Below, piece by piece: positions 1-9,000 of a stretch of DNA of 64,000 nucleotides. Positions within the stretch are counted from its first letter, which is position 1. The number at the start of each line of letters is the position of its first letter. The notes below the pieces were generated by a model, which saw only the letters and a program-made list of their open reading frames with translations, searched no databases and had not been told where the DNA came from. Origin of the DNA: Blastococcus carthaginiensis. GTDB taxonomy: Bacteria > Actinomycetota > Actinomycetes > Mycobacteriales > Geodermatophilaceae. A program made the translations under genes and the position numbers. The DNA lies in NCBI RefSeq assembly GCF_030731085.1, contig NZ_JASNFN010000004.1, forward strand, positions 248,001 through 312,000. The letters run 5' to 3'.

Positions 1-758
1 AGCCGGGCGAACGGCTCCGGGTCGCCGGTGGCGAGGAAGGCATGCCGCGGGGACGTCGCGGCGGGGTCGCGCAGCAGGTCGGTGCGGGTGAGCACCCGGT
101 AGACGTCCTTGGCGGTCTCCTCGGCGCTCGAGACCAGCGTGACGCCGTCACCGAGCACCACCGACAGCACCCCGGTGAGCAGCGGGTAGTGCGTGCAGCC
201 CAGGACGACGGTGTCGACGCCGGCCGCCATGAGCGGGTCGAGGTAGGACTGCGCCAGGCCCAGCAGCTGCCGGCCGCTGGTGATCCCGCGTTCGACGAAG
301 TCGACGAAGCTGGGGCAGGCGGCGGAGGTCACCGACACCTGCGGGGCCGCGGCGAACGCGTCGTCGTAGGCGCCGCTGGTGACGGTGGCCTGGGTGCCGA
401 TGACGCCGATCCGCCCGTTGCGGGTGGCGGCGATCGCCCGGCGGACCGCGGGCAGCACCACCTCGACCACCGGGACGTCGTAGCGCTCCCGCGCGTCGCG
501 CAGCGAGGCGGCGCTCGCGGAGTTGCACGCGACGACGAGCATCTTGACGCCGCTGCCGACCAGCTCGTCCATGACCGCCAGGGAGTGCCGGCGCACCTCG
601 GCGATGGGCAGCGGGCCGTAGGGGCCGTTCGCGGTGTCGCCGATGTAGCGGACCGCCTCGCCGGGCAGCTGGTCCAGCACGGCGCGGGCGACGGTGAGCC
701 CACCGACGCCCGAGTCGAAGATGCCGATCGGTGCGTCGGCTCCTGGCTGCGTCCCCAT
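1..758 (-). CDS. murI: Glutamate racemase, C-terminus cut by window edge
   Basis: Makes D-glutamate from L-glutamate for peptidoglycan, in the cytosol. The product starts MGTQPGADAPIGIFDSGVGG, the family N-terminal FDSGVGG glycine loop with its catalytic Asp-Ser. It continues with a CNSASA motif carrying the first catalytic Cys, then the second-Cys motif VLGCTHYP near residue 180. About 252 residues are inside the window, so only the last few tens of residues are missing. I chose the ATG at 758 because the conserved core begins ten residues later. It is downstream of cysM on the same strand, the order also found in mycobacteria (cysM then murI, there with a rhomboid gene between, absent here). 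Confidence 0.95.
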   Translation of the reverse strand, partial: MGTQPGADAPIGIFDSGVGGLTVARAVLDQLPGEAVRYIGDTANGPYGPLPIAEVRRHSLAVMDELVGSGVKMLVVACNSASAASLRDARERYDVPVVEVVLPAVRRAIAATRNGRIGVIGTQATVTSGAYDDAFAAAPQVSVTSAACPSFVDFVERGITSGRQLLGLAQSYLDPLMAAGVDTVVLGCTHYPLLTGVLSVVLGDGVTLVSSAEETAKDVYRVLTRTDLLRDPAATSPRHAFLATGDPEPFAR

Positions 759-798
759 GTCGCCGGTCAGGCTAGCCGGGACCCCCGACACGTCCGAG

Positions 799-1749
799 CT
801 AGGCCCAGAGCTGGCCCTCCAGCGCGGAGGTCGCCTCCTCGAGCGTGCCCGCGTATGCGCCGGTGGAGAGGTACTTCCAGCCGCCGTCGCAGACGACGAA
901 GACGATGTCGGCCCGGCGCCCGGCCGCGACCTCCTTGTCGGCGATGCCCAGGGCCGCGTGCAGGATCGCGCCCGTGGAGATGCCGGCGAAGATGCCCTCG
1001 CGCTCCACCAGCTGGCGGGTGCGGTGGACGGCGTCGTCCGGCCCCACGGAGAACCGGGAGTCCAGCAGCTCGGCGTCGTAGAGCTCGGGGATGAAGCCCT
1101 CGTCGATGTTGCGCAGGCCGTAGACGAGCTCGCCGTAGCGCGGCTCCGCGGCGATCACCTGCACCCCCGGCTTGTGCTCGCGGAAGTAGCGGGAGCAGCC
1201 CATCAGCGTGCCCGTCGTCCCCAGGCCGGCGACGAAGTGGGTGATCGACGGCAGGTCGGCGAGGATCTCCGGCGCCGTCCCCTCGTAGTGCGCCGCGGCG
1301 TTCGCCGGGTTGCCGTACTGGTAGAGCATCACCCAGTCGTCGTGCTGCCCGGCCAGTTCCTTGGCCACGGCGACGGCCTGGTTGGAGCCGCCGGCGGCCG
1401 GCGAGGAGATGATCTGCGCCCCGTACATCTCCAGCAGCTGCCGGCGCTCCACCGAGGTGTTCTCCGGCATGACGCAGATCAGCTGGTAGCCGCGCTGCCG
1501 GGCCACCATGGCCAGCGAGATGCCGGTGTTGCCGCTGGTCGGCTCGAGGATGGTCGAGCCCGGTCGCAGCAGCCCCTCCTTCTCGGCCGCCTCGATCATC
1601 TTGATCGCGGCGCGGTCCTTGATGGAGCCGGTGGGGTTGTGGTCCTCGAGCTTGGCCCACAGCCGCACGTCGGCGGTCGGCGAGAGGTTGGGCAGCCCCA
1701 CGAGCGGGGTGCCGCCGAGGGAGTCGACGAGGGAGGCGAAGCGGGCCAT
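799..1749 (-). CDS. cysM: CysO-dependent cysteine synthase (O-phosphoserine sulfhydrylase, CysM type)
   Basis: PLP enzyme of fold type II, 316 aa. It makes cysteine from O-phosphoserine using sulfide carried as a thiocarboxylate on CysO. The PLP lysine is K44 in NPTGSIKDR; the substrate loop is EPTSGNTG and the phosphate-binding glycine loop GLGTTGTLMG. Its place directly downstream of cysO and mec on the same strand points to the actinobacterial CysM rather than a generic O-acetylserine enzyme, which the sequence alone would not prove. The start is ATG at 1749, with a purine-rich GGAAGAG stretch about 10 bases upstream. Confidence 0.93.
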   Translation of the reverse strand: MARFASLVDSLGGTPLVGLPNLSPTADVRLWAKLEDHNPTGSIKDRAAIKMIEAAEKEGLLRPGSTILEPTSGNTGISLAMVARQRGYQLICVMPENTSVERRQLLEMYGAQIISSPAAGGSNQAVAVAKELAGQHDDWVMLYQYGNPANAAAHYEGTAPEILADLPSITHFVAGLGTTGTLMGCSRYFREHKPGVQVIAAEPRYGELVYGLRNIDEGFIPELYDAELLDSRFSVGPDDAVHRTRQLVEREGIFAGISTGAILHAALGIADKEVAAGRRADIVFVVCDGGWKYLSTGAYAGTLEEATSALEGQLWA

Positions 1750-1797
1750 CGGGTGAGCTCTTCCGGGACGGGGACGAGGGCGGGAGCGGAGGGCCGC

Positions 1798-2076
1798 TCA
1801 GCAGCCGCCCGCGACCGCCGGGAGGATCGTGACCGAGTCGCCGTCCTTCACCTGGGTGTCGAGGGCGCCGGTGAAGCGCACGTCCTCGTCGTTGACGTAG
1901 ACGTTGACGAAGCGGTGCAGCTTGCCCTCGTCGGTGACGAGGCGGTCCTTCAGGCCCGAGTGCTTGCTGTCGAGGTCGTCGATGAGCGCGGCCAGGGTGT
2001 CCCCGCTGCCCTCGACGGTCTTGCTGCCGCCGGTGTGGGTGCGCAGGATGGTCGGGATCCGGACCTCGATGGCCAT
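1798..2076 (-). CDS. cysO: CysO sulfur-carrier protein, encoded with a C-terminal Cys after the Gly-Gly
   Basis: Ubiquitin-like (MoaD/ThiS fold) sulfur carrier, 92 aa, that delivers sulfur to CysM as a C-terminal thiocarboxylate. The MoaD-like core includes RFVNVYVNDEDVRF and the tail is ILPAVAGG. Unlike the M. tuberculosis protein as I recall it, the frame does not stop after Gly-Gly. The codon at 1801-1803 on this strand is TGC, so the encoded protein ends GGC. That is the same sequence as the CysO-Cys adduct that Mec cleaves, so Mec may be needed for maturation as well as product release. The start is ATG at 2076, preceded by a good GAGGAGAA ribosome site. Confidence 0.95.
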   Translation of the reverse strand: MAIEVRIPTILRTHTGGSKTVEGSGDTLAALIDDLDSKHSGLKDRLVTDEGKLHRFVNVYVNDEDVRFTGALDTQVKDGDSVTILPAVAGGC

Positions 2077-2182
2077 GGCGTGCTTCTCCTCGGTACGTGG
2101 GTATCAGGGCGCTGCGCAGGCAGCGGTGGTGCGTCTGATCGGGCTCAACGCCCGTCCACCGCGCGGGATTCCGTGCAGCGGA

Positions 2183-2231
2183 CGGCCCCGTCCAGGGCCC
2201 CGCGCCGGACGTGCGAGGCGTGGGGGGACGG
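2183..2231 (-). terminator. Hairpin downstream of mec
   Basis: Inverted repeat GCCCCGTCC (2183-2191) and GGACGGGGC (2223-2231), just after the mec stop on the minus strand. It suggests mec ends its own transcript and cysO-cysM-murI start from a promoter in 2077-2180. I see no U-tract, as is usual in actinobacteria. Confidence 0.5.
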
Positions 2232-2240
2232 GGCGTTTCC

Positions 2241-2726
2241 TCAGTCGTAGACGACGGTCGTCGGCGAGTGCCCGAAGAGGTAGGACTCCACGATCTCGAC
2301 CTCCTCCTCCGACACCTCCCCGTCGACGATGCGGTAGCTGCGGAACTCGACGTCGTCACCGGCCAGCCCCGTCTCGGGACCGTGGTGCCGGGTGGAGACC
2401 AGCACGTAGTGCGTGCGCGGGTCGGCGGCCGGCCCCGACGCGTAGCCGATGTCGGTGCGCGACGGGTAGGCCTCGGTGGCGGTGTGCGAGTGGTAGACGA
2501 CGACCGGCCACTCGTCGCGGTCGTCCAGGTCGCGGTACAGCGCCAGCAGGTCGGCGCTGTCGAACTCGTAGAACGTCGGCGACCGCGCCGCGTTCAGCAT
2601 GGGCACGAAGCGCTCGGGGCGCTCGGTCCCCTCCGGTCCGGCCACGACGCCGCAGGCCTCGTCCGGGTGGTCCTTCCGGGCGTGGGCCACGATGGCGTCG
2701 TAGGTCGCGCGGTCGATGCGCAGCAC
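2241..2726 (-). CDS. mec: CysO-cysteine peptidase (JAMM/Mov34 metalloprotease)
   Basis: Zinc peptidase of the JAMM family that releases cysteine from CysO-Cys. The JAMM signature is complete: an upstream Glu (E23, in PDEACG), H79-S-H81 and D92 in the stretch HSHTATEAYPSRTD. Length (161 aa) is close to the mycobacterial enzyme. I chose GTG at 2726 (VLRIDRATYD) because the upstream in-frame extension is low-complexity and unlike the family. It sits just upstream of cysO and cysM on the same strand, completing the pathway. Confidence 0.92.
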   Translation of the reverse strand: MLRIDRATYDAIVAHARKDHPDEACGVVAGPEGTERPERFVPMLNAARSPTFYEFDSADLLALYRDLDDRDEWPVVVYHSHTATEAYPSRTDIGYASGPAADPRTHYVLVSTRHHGPETGLAGDDVEFRSYRIVDGEVSEEEVEIVESYLFGHSPTTVVYD

Positions 2727-2854
2727 GCCGACCAGTCTAGGCGTGCCCGCCGGGCCGCTCCCCGGTCGCCCCCGGAAGCCCACTGCCGGGTGACCGACGG
2801 GTGCCTGCCGGGTGGCCGGTCGGGGAACGAGCGGGGACCGATACGGTCGGCGTC

Positions 2855-3208
2855 GTGTGGGTCCCGCTGCTCCTGACCGCCGGCGTCGTGCTGCTGGCCC
2901 TGCCGGCGCTCGTGATGGGCGCGCGAGGGCTGTTCCGGCACCGCGGCTACAGCGCCCTCCACCCGGGCGACCGCGGCCCCGTGGTGGTGATCGTGGTCGT
3001 GCGCGCCGTCCTCCTCCTGCTGGTGCTCGCCGCCTCGGCCCTGGTGCTCGTCTCCACGGTCGGCGCGACGCTGGTCGAGGTGGAGCTGCACGGCATGGTG
3101 TACGTGCTCTTCGTCCTCGACCTGCTGCTCGCCGCCCTGGTGCTGCTCACCTTCGGCCGGCGCGACCCGCGACGAGCGCGTCCACGAGCGACCCCTGCAG
3201 CGCGGTGA
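2855..3208 (+). CDS. Small integral membrane protein, unknown function
   Basis: 117 aa with about three hydrophobic helices: near the N-terminus (VPLLLTAGVVLLALPALV), in the middle (VVVIVVVRAVLLLLVLAAS) and near the end (MVYVLFVLDLLLAALVLL), then a basic Arg/Pro tail. I do not recognise a family. The GTG at 2855 places the start immediately before the first helix; an in-frame start at 2801 is possible. Its 3-prime end overlaps the convergent DUF2017 gene by 62 bases, which leaves the exact end or the reality of the tail uncertain. Confidence 0.6.
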   Translation: MWVPLLLTAGVVLLALPALVMGARGLFRHRGYSALHPGDRGPVVVIVVVRAVLLLLVLAASALVLVSTVGATLVEVELHGMVYVLFVLDLLLAALVLLTFGRRDPRRARPRATPAAR

Positions 3209-3644
3209 GCCAGTAGTAGACCGCGAGCTGGTGGTCGCCCTCGTCCACGATCTCCTCCGGCGGCTCGGTGTCCTCGCCGATGTCCAGCCGCGTGCCGAGC
3301 GCCAGCCGGAGGTCGTTGCTGGTGCGCAGCCAGGCACCGGCCTGGTCCTCGTCCAGCCGCACGTCTCCCCCGTCGGCCGGCAGCGTGGCGCGCACGGTGG
3401 CCAGGTCGTCGGCCTTCCCGCCGCGCAGGGCCTGCTCGGTGAGGCCGCGGTAGTCCTCGGCCAGCGCCGGGTCGCTGCGGTGGCCGGCGGGGAACAGCCG
3501 GTCGATCACCGGGTCCCCGCTGCTGTCGGCGCGGTCGGCGGCCAGCAGCTGCTCCAGCTGGTCGAGCAGCAACCCGACGACGCCGGCCTCCGCCCTGTCC
3601 AGCCGGGCGACGAGCTGCCCGCCGCGGGCACGGAACGGCTTCAC
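3147..3644 (-). CDS. DUF2017 family protein
   Basis: 165 aa, acidic and mostly helical. In actinobacteria this family lies directly beside clpS, as it does here (clpS starts 369 bases upstream on the same strand). Its function is unknown to me; older annotations call it a transcriptional regulator without a visible DNA-binding motif. It starts with GTG at 3644 (VKPFRARGG). The C-terminal stretch LAVYYWLTALQGSLVDAL is the best conserved-looking part. The gap to clpS is short, so the two are probably co-transcribed. Confidence 0.8.
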   Translation of the reverse strand: MKPFRARGGQLVARLDRAEAGVVGLLLDQLEQLLAADRADSSGDPVIDRLFPAGHRSDPALAEDYRGLTEQALRGGKADDLATVRATLPADGGDVRLDEDQAGAWLRTSNDLRLALGTRLDIGEDTEPPEEIVDEGDHQLAVYYWLTALQGSLVDALVAGRAGRR

Positions 3645-3716
3645 GCAAACCTCCTCGCTGCGCTCGTCGGACGCGTGAACCCTGGGCGCTCCGTCACCGT
3701 GAGCTCGCGAGCTCGC

Positions 3717-4013
3717 TCATGAGTCCCTCTGGTAGCTGGCCCACAACCCGTAGGCGTGCAGCCGGCTGGTGTCGTGCTCCATCCGCTCGCGCGGGCCGGA
3801 GCTGACGATCGCCTTCCCCTCGTGGTGCACCTGCAGCATCAGCGTGGTCGCCGTCGGCTCGTCGTAGCCGAAGAGCTCCTGCAGCACGAAGGTCACGTAG
3901 GTCATGAGGTTGACCGGGTCGTTCCAGACGACGGTCACCCACGGCCGGTCGAGGTCTCCGTGCTCCTCGACGGTCGTCTCGGGGGCCCGGGTCGGGGCGA
4001 GCGGTCCGGCCAC
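3717..4013 (-). CDS. clpS: ATP-dependent Clp protease adaptor ClpS
   Basis: Adaptor (98 aa) that binds N-degron substrates and hands them to ClpC/ClpA-ClpP. The family core VVWNDPVNLMTYV carries the Asn-Asp of the N-end-rule pocket, followed by a helix and the motif MLQVHHEGKAIV. The first 20 or so residues are a flexible leader, usual for the family. GTG start at 4013. It is divergent from pncB, 60 bases away, the same arrangement as M. tuberculosis Rv1331/Rv1330c. Confidence 0.95.
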   Translation of the reverse strand: MAGPLAPTRAPETTVEEHGDLDRPWVTVVWNDPVNLMTYVTFVLQELFGYDEPTATTLMLQVHHEGKAIVSSGPRERMEHDTSRLHAYGLWASYQRDS

Positions 4014-4073
4014 GGTCCCCAGCTTAGGACGTCGTCCGGCCCGGTGATCGGGGTCCGCCTACGCTCCGGAGCC

Positions 4074-5357
4074 ATGCCGACGGCTCCCGCGCTGCTCACC
4101 GATCGCTACGAGCTGACGATGCTCGCCGCCGCGCTGGCCGACGGCACGGCCGGGCGGGACTGCGTCTTCGAGGTGTTCGCCCGCCGCCTGCCGCACGGCC
4201 GCCGCTACGGGGTGTTCGCGGGCACCGGCCGGTTGCTCGAGGCGCTGCCGCACTTCCGGTTCGGCGACGAGGAGCTCGCCACCCTGCGCGACCAGGGGTT
4301 GACCGACCGGCGGCTGCTGGACTGGCTGGCCGACTTCCGGTTCGGTGGCGACGTCGACGGCTACGCCGAGGGCGAGCTGTTCTTCCCCGGGTCACCCGTG
4401 CTCACGGTGCGCGCCCCCTTCGGCGAGGGCGTGCTCCTGGAGACGCTGGCCCTGTCGATCCTCAACCACGACTCGGCGATCGCCGCGGCGGCGGCCCGCA
4501 TGGTGGCCGCCGCCTGCGAGCGGCCCTGCATCGAGATGGGTTCGCGGCGCACCCACGAGCAGGCGGCGGTGGCCGCCGCCCGCGCGGCACACCTGGTGGG
4601 GTTCGCGGCGAGCTCCAACCTGGAGGCCGGCCGGCGCTACGGCGTCCCGACCACCGGCACCAGCGCGCACGCCTTCACCCTGCTGCACGACGACGAGCGC
4701 GCCGCCTTCCGCGCCCAGGTCGAGACCCTCGGGACGGGCACCACCCTGCTCGTCGACACCTACGACGTCGAGCAGGGCATCCGGACGGCGATCGAGGTGG
4801 CCGGGCCCGGGCTGGGCGCGATCCGGCTGGACTCCGGCGACCTGCCGACCCTGGCCAGCCGCGCCCGGGAGCTCCTCGACGAACTGGGCGCCACCGGCAC
4901 CCGCGTGATCGTCACCAGCGACCTGGACGAGTACGCCATCGCGGGGCTCCTGGCCGCGCCGGTCGACGGCTACGGGGTGGGCACCTCGCTGGTCACCGGC
5001 TCGGGGGCGCCGACGGCCGGGATGGTCTACAAGCTCGTCGAGCGCGACGGCGTCCCCGTGGCCAAGCGGTCGGAGGGCAAGAACTCCGTGGGTGGGCGCA
5101 AGCACGCCGTCCGCCGGCACGGGGCCGACGGCACGGCCACCGCCGAAGTGGTGAGCAGCGCGCCCATCGAGCCGCGCACGGGCGACCGCGACCTGGTGAT
5201 CCCGCTGGTACGGGACGGCGCCCTCTGCGACGACGTCGCCCCGCCCGAGGCGCTGCGGCGCGCCCGCGCGCACCACGCGCGGGTGCGGGAGGCGCTGCCG
5301 GCCGAGGCGTGGGCGCTCTCCCGCGGGGAATCCGTCCTGGAGACCCTGACCGCCTGA
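4074..5357 (+). CDS. pncB: Nicotinate phosphoribosyltransferase
   Basis: Converts nicotinate, PRPP and ATP to nicotinate mononucleotide (Preiss-Handler NAD salvage). 427 aa. Recognisable parts are the N-terminal LLTDRYELTMLAA, the middle EMGSRRTHEQ and the phosphate-binding region IRLDSGDLPTL. I chose ATG at 4074 because conservation begins there; upstream codons in the same open frame lie over the divergent clpS. pncA follows after 20 bases, so nicotinamide deamidation and nicotinate use are encoded together. Confidence 0.95.
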   Translation: MPTAPALLTDRYELTMLAAALADGTAGRDCVFEVFARRLPHGRRYGVFAGTGRLLEALPHFRFGDEELATLRDQGLTDRRLLDWLADFRFGGDVDGYAEGELFFPGSPVLTVRAPFGEGVLLETLALSILNHDSAIAAAAARMVAAACERPCIEMGSRRTHEQAAVAAARAAHLVGFAASSNLEAGRRYGVPTTGTSAHAFTLLHDDERAAFRAQVETLGTGTTLLVDTYDVEQGIRTAIEVAGPGLGAIRLDSGDLPTLASRARELLDELGATGTRVIVTSDLDEYAIAGLLAAPVDGYGVGTSLVTGSGAPTAGMVYKLVERDGVPVAKRSEGKNSVGGRKHAVRRHGADGTATAEVVSSAPIEPRTGDRDLVIPLVRDGALCDDVAPPEALRRARAHHARVREALPAEAWALSRGESVLETLTA

Positions 5358-5377
5358 ACCCGGGGATGATCCGTCCC

Positions 5378-5944
5378 ATGACCCGCGCGCTGATCGTCGT
5401 GGACGTGCAGAACGACTTCTGCGAGGGCGGCAGCCTCGCCGTCGCCGGTGGCGCCGCGGTCGCGGCCGCGATCACCGAGCACGTCCGGACGGCGGGCTAC
5501 GACCACGTCGTCGCCACCCGCGACCACCACGTCGACCCCGGATCCCACTTCGCGGAGGCGCCGGACTTCGTCGAGACCTGGCCGCCGCACTGCGTCGTCG
5601 GCACCGGCGGGGTGGAGCTGCACCCGGCGCTGGACCGCGAGCCACTGGAGGCGGTCTTCGACAAGGGCGAGCACGCCGCCGCCTACTCCGGCTTCGAGGG
5701 GATGGGCGACGGCGTCGGTCTGGCCGACTGGCTGCACGGGCGCGGGGTGGACGCGGTCGACGTGGTCGGCATCGCGACCGACCACTGCGTGCGCGCCACC
5801 GCCCTGGACGCCGTCGCCGCGGGGTTCACCACCCGGGTGCTGCTGCCGCTCACCGCGGCCGTCGCCGAGGGGACGGTGGCCGCCGCCCTCGACCAGCTGC
5901 GCACGGCGGGCGTGCGGCTGGAGGAGCAGGTCCCCCGGGGCTGA
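5378..5944 (+). CDS. pncA: Nicotinamidase (cysteine hydrolase, isochorismatase fold)
   Basis: Hydrolyses nicotinamide to nicotinate; homologues activate pyrazinamide. 188 aa. The catalytic triad is visible and has almost the M. tuberculosis numbering: D9 (VDVQNDF), K96 (FDKGEH) and C137 (ATDHC). The metal site is in TRDHHVDPGSHF. I chose the ATG at 5378; a second in-frame ATG at 5366 would add four residues. It forms an operon with pncB. Confidence 0.95.
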   Translation: MTRALIVVDVQNDFCEGGSLAVAGGAAVAAAITEHVRTAGYDHVVATRDHHVDPGSHFAEAPDFVETWPPHCVVGTGGVELHPALDREPLEAVFDKGEHAAAYSGFEGMGDGVGLADWLHGRGVDAVDVVGIATDHCVRATALDAVAAGFTTRVLLPLTAAVAEGTVAAALDQLRTAGVRLEEQVPRG

Positions 5945-5982
5945 CCCTTCCGGACCGTGCGCGCACGGGGGCGCTGGAAGGT
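5945..5982 (+). terminator. Nested hairpin after pncA
   Basis: Outer arms CCTTCC (5946-5951) and GGAAGG (5976-5981) enclose an inner hairpin with arms CCGTGC and GCACGG. It lies between the pncA stop and the SecA-like gene and probably separates the two transcripts. Confidence 0.4.
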
Positions 5983-6057
5983 CCTGTGCGCCCGGTGAGC
6001 CCTTATCCTCCAGCCGTCGGGGGAAGACTCTGGGTTCCGCAAGCCTCGGGGGAAGCG

Positions 6058-9000
6058 ATGAGCCGGCTGGGGTTCCTGGTGGGGACGATCACGCAAGCCC
6101 TGAGCGGCTTCAACGGTGAGTCCACCGCCCGGCGGGCGTTGATACTGGCAGACGGCCACGCCCTTCTGGACGACGCCGCGCTCCGCGAGGCCTGTCAGCG
6201 GCTGGTCCACGCGCCGAAGGCCGCGGTGCCCACCGAGGACGACGCCGGCCGCTACCGGCTGATCGGTCAGCAGCTGGACGAGCGCGACGCCGAGGCCCTG
6301 GCGCTGGCCTGCGCCGCCTTTCGCCGCTTCCCTCCACAGGGGACCCTCCGCGGCACGTCGCTCTACGAGGAGCAAGTCCAGTGCGCGGCCCACCTCATGC
6401 GCGGCTCGCTCGTGCAGATGGACACCGGAGAGGGAAAAACGTTCGCGCTGATGGTGGCCGCGCTGGCTCTGCTGCGCCGGCACGACCGGGTCTACGTCGT
6501 GACGGCCAATCCGTACCTGGCCATACGGGACGCTGCCAAGACCGCGCCGTACTGGACTGCGCTCGGCATCTCCGTCGGCGCCGCCCTGCCGAAGGGGTAC
6601 GAGGCACGCGGTTGGCGGACCTGGGATGCGCGGGTCGTCTACACCACTGCGGATTCCCTGGTCTTCCGCAAGCTCCACGACGACCTGGTGCCGGGAACCG
6701 ACCAGCGCAAGCTGCGGGCGGCCGCCGTCCTGGTCGACGAGGTCGACGCCATCCTCCTCGACGCCGGGTCGAACACCTACCAGATCTCCCGCGCCGTGTC
6801 CGCGCGCACCAAGAACTGGCGCCTAGCCGCCTCTCTGGCACGGGAACTGGACGACCGGCACGTCGAGCGTGCGAAGGACCCCGACGTCAAACGGGTGTAC
6901 CTGACCGCCGCCGGACAGCAGCACGTGCGCGACGTGTCCGGGACCCTCCTCGACGACGCCCAGCACCTGGGGCTCTACCGCGACATCGAACTCGCCTACG
7001 CCGGCTTGTTCGAGGCCGTCGAGGGCAGGGACTACGAGATCATCAATCACCGGGTCGTCCCCTTGGACCCGCGAAGCGGCTGGCGCCGCCCGGGTGTGAC
7101 CCTGGACTGGGTGGCGCCGCTCGCCAGCGCCCGCGGCCTGACGGTTCCGCCGCACCAGCAGACGATCCACCTCACCTCCCGGCTGGACGCCCTCCTGGAG
7201 TTCGACCACTTCGCCGGGACATCCGGCACGGTCGTCGACGAGGCCGTCGAGTACCTGCTGCTGGCGCAGTTGCCGCTGGCGGTCATCCGCCCGCGGCACA
7301 AGCGACGTCACGGCCGCCGTCCGGATCTCTACTTCCCGTCGCTGGCGGACGCCGAGGAGCACATCGAGCAGGTGGCCGCCCGCGAGGCCCCGCGCCGGCC
7401 GCTGCTCGTGGTCGCCTCGGCCAAGCCCACGGTCTACCAACTGCGCAGTCGGCTGCGGGAGACCCTGCCCGAGGACGTGGACGTCCGATTGGCGCTGGGC
7501 GAGTCGGCCGCGCAGGAAAAGCAGTTCGAGGACGCCGGACGGCCCGCCGTGGTGCTGGTCTCCACCCGCCAGGCCGGCCGGGGCGTGGACATCCCGCTCG
7601 ACGAGCGAGCCCGGCAGAACGGCGGCAGCCTGCTCATCCTGCTCGGCCACAGCAGCGAGCCCCGCCACGATCGGCAACTCCTCGGCCGGGTCGGTCGGCA
7701 GGGCAACCCGTACACCGCGTACTTCTGCAACCACCCCGACGACGACCTGGTCAGCCTGATTCCGCTCGCCCCCAAGATCCGCCGCACCTGGCCCCGTCGC
7801 GGCGTCGAGTCCCGGACCATGGACCGTGGCCTGCACTCCCTCCAGCGGTCACTCCGCCAGCTGAACCTGCAACGGTTCGCCAGCAACGTCACGGCGATGC
7901 GGGCAGACGGTGACGTCTACCGCATGCTGGGGGGCTGGCGGCGAGCCGCGCAGCAGGACACCGACGGTTCCCTGTTCCGCAAGCCGTTTCTGGATCGCAT
8001 CGCAACCACCTTCATCGCTTATCACCTACCCAGCCTCGGCACCGACACGGTCACTCAGCCGGAGGCCGCGCGCATCGCGGCCCAGGTCGGCGGCGCCCTC
8101 GGCCTCGACGGTCCGGCCCAGGAACTGCACGTCCGCGTGCTGGGTCAGACTGGCGAGGCCGCGAAGCAGATAATCTCGACCCGCCTCGTCGCTCGGCTGG
8201 ACGAGGCGATGCGCGAGAACGTGCGTCGCACCGACGAGCTCACCGCACAGCAGCACGCCGCAGCAGCGGCCGCGTGGGGGCTGCAGGTCCTGGCCGTCCT
8301 CCGCGCGCGGGTCGACCGGCTGTCCGGTTGCCCGCCGCCACCGGCCCACATGGACGCCCCTTGGGGATCGGCCCTCTCCGGCATCCCTGGTCCGCGCCTC
8401 TCGTGGGCGGCGCGAGAGTGGGTGCGAGAAGGGCTGGCGCAGCGAGCGGCAGCCCCGGTGCGCGGTGCGGGTACCGCCCACGGCGCGCCGTCTGCCGAGG
8501 ACTCGGACGAGACGACGCAGGTACTCCGAGAACTGCGGGCCCTGGTCCTCGCCACCGTCCGGCTGCCCGTCACGCCCGATGCCGCCCCTGCGGCAGACCT
8601 GGAAATCCTCGCGGAGGGGCTGAGCCGGGCCGCGATACGCTTTCAGGAGCGCGTTGCCGCTGCGCCGCTGGTGGACACCGCCGCACAGAGGACGCGTGGC
8701 CGCGACCCGGTGTCCATCGTCTCCGAAACCCTCGCCGAGGCCTCGGACGCGGTGAACGACGGGCTCCAACGGCTCCGCTTTCAAATCGCCCAGCGCCAGC
8801 TCAGTGGACTGCGCCACCAGAACGCCTACAGCAGCGGGACCGAGGATCTCCTGAAGGTTCACGAGTCGAGCCTCGTGAAGCAGCTCGTGGTGAACCTGCG
8901 GAAGGGGGCCGATCCGGCCGCGCTCGACGCGCTCTTCACCGCCCGGGAAGCCAGCGTGTACGTGCCACCCTCCATCGGGGAGGTCACCGACTTCGCTCGC

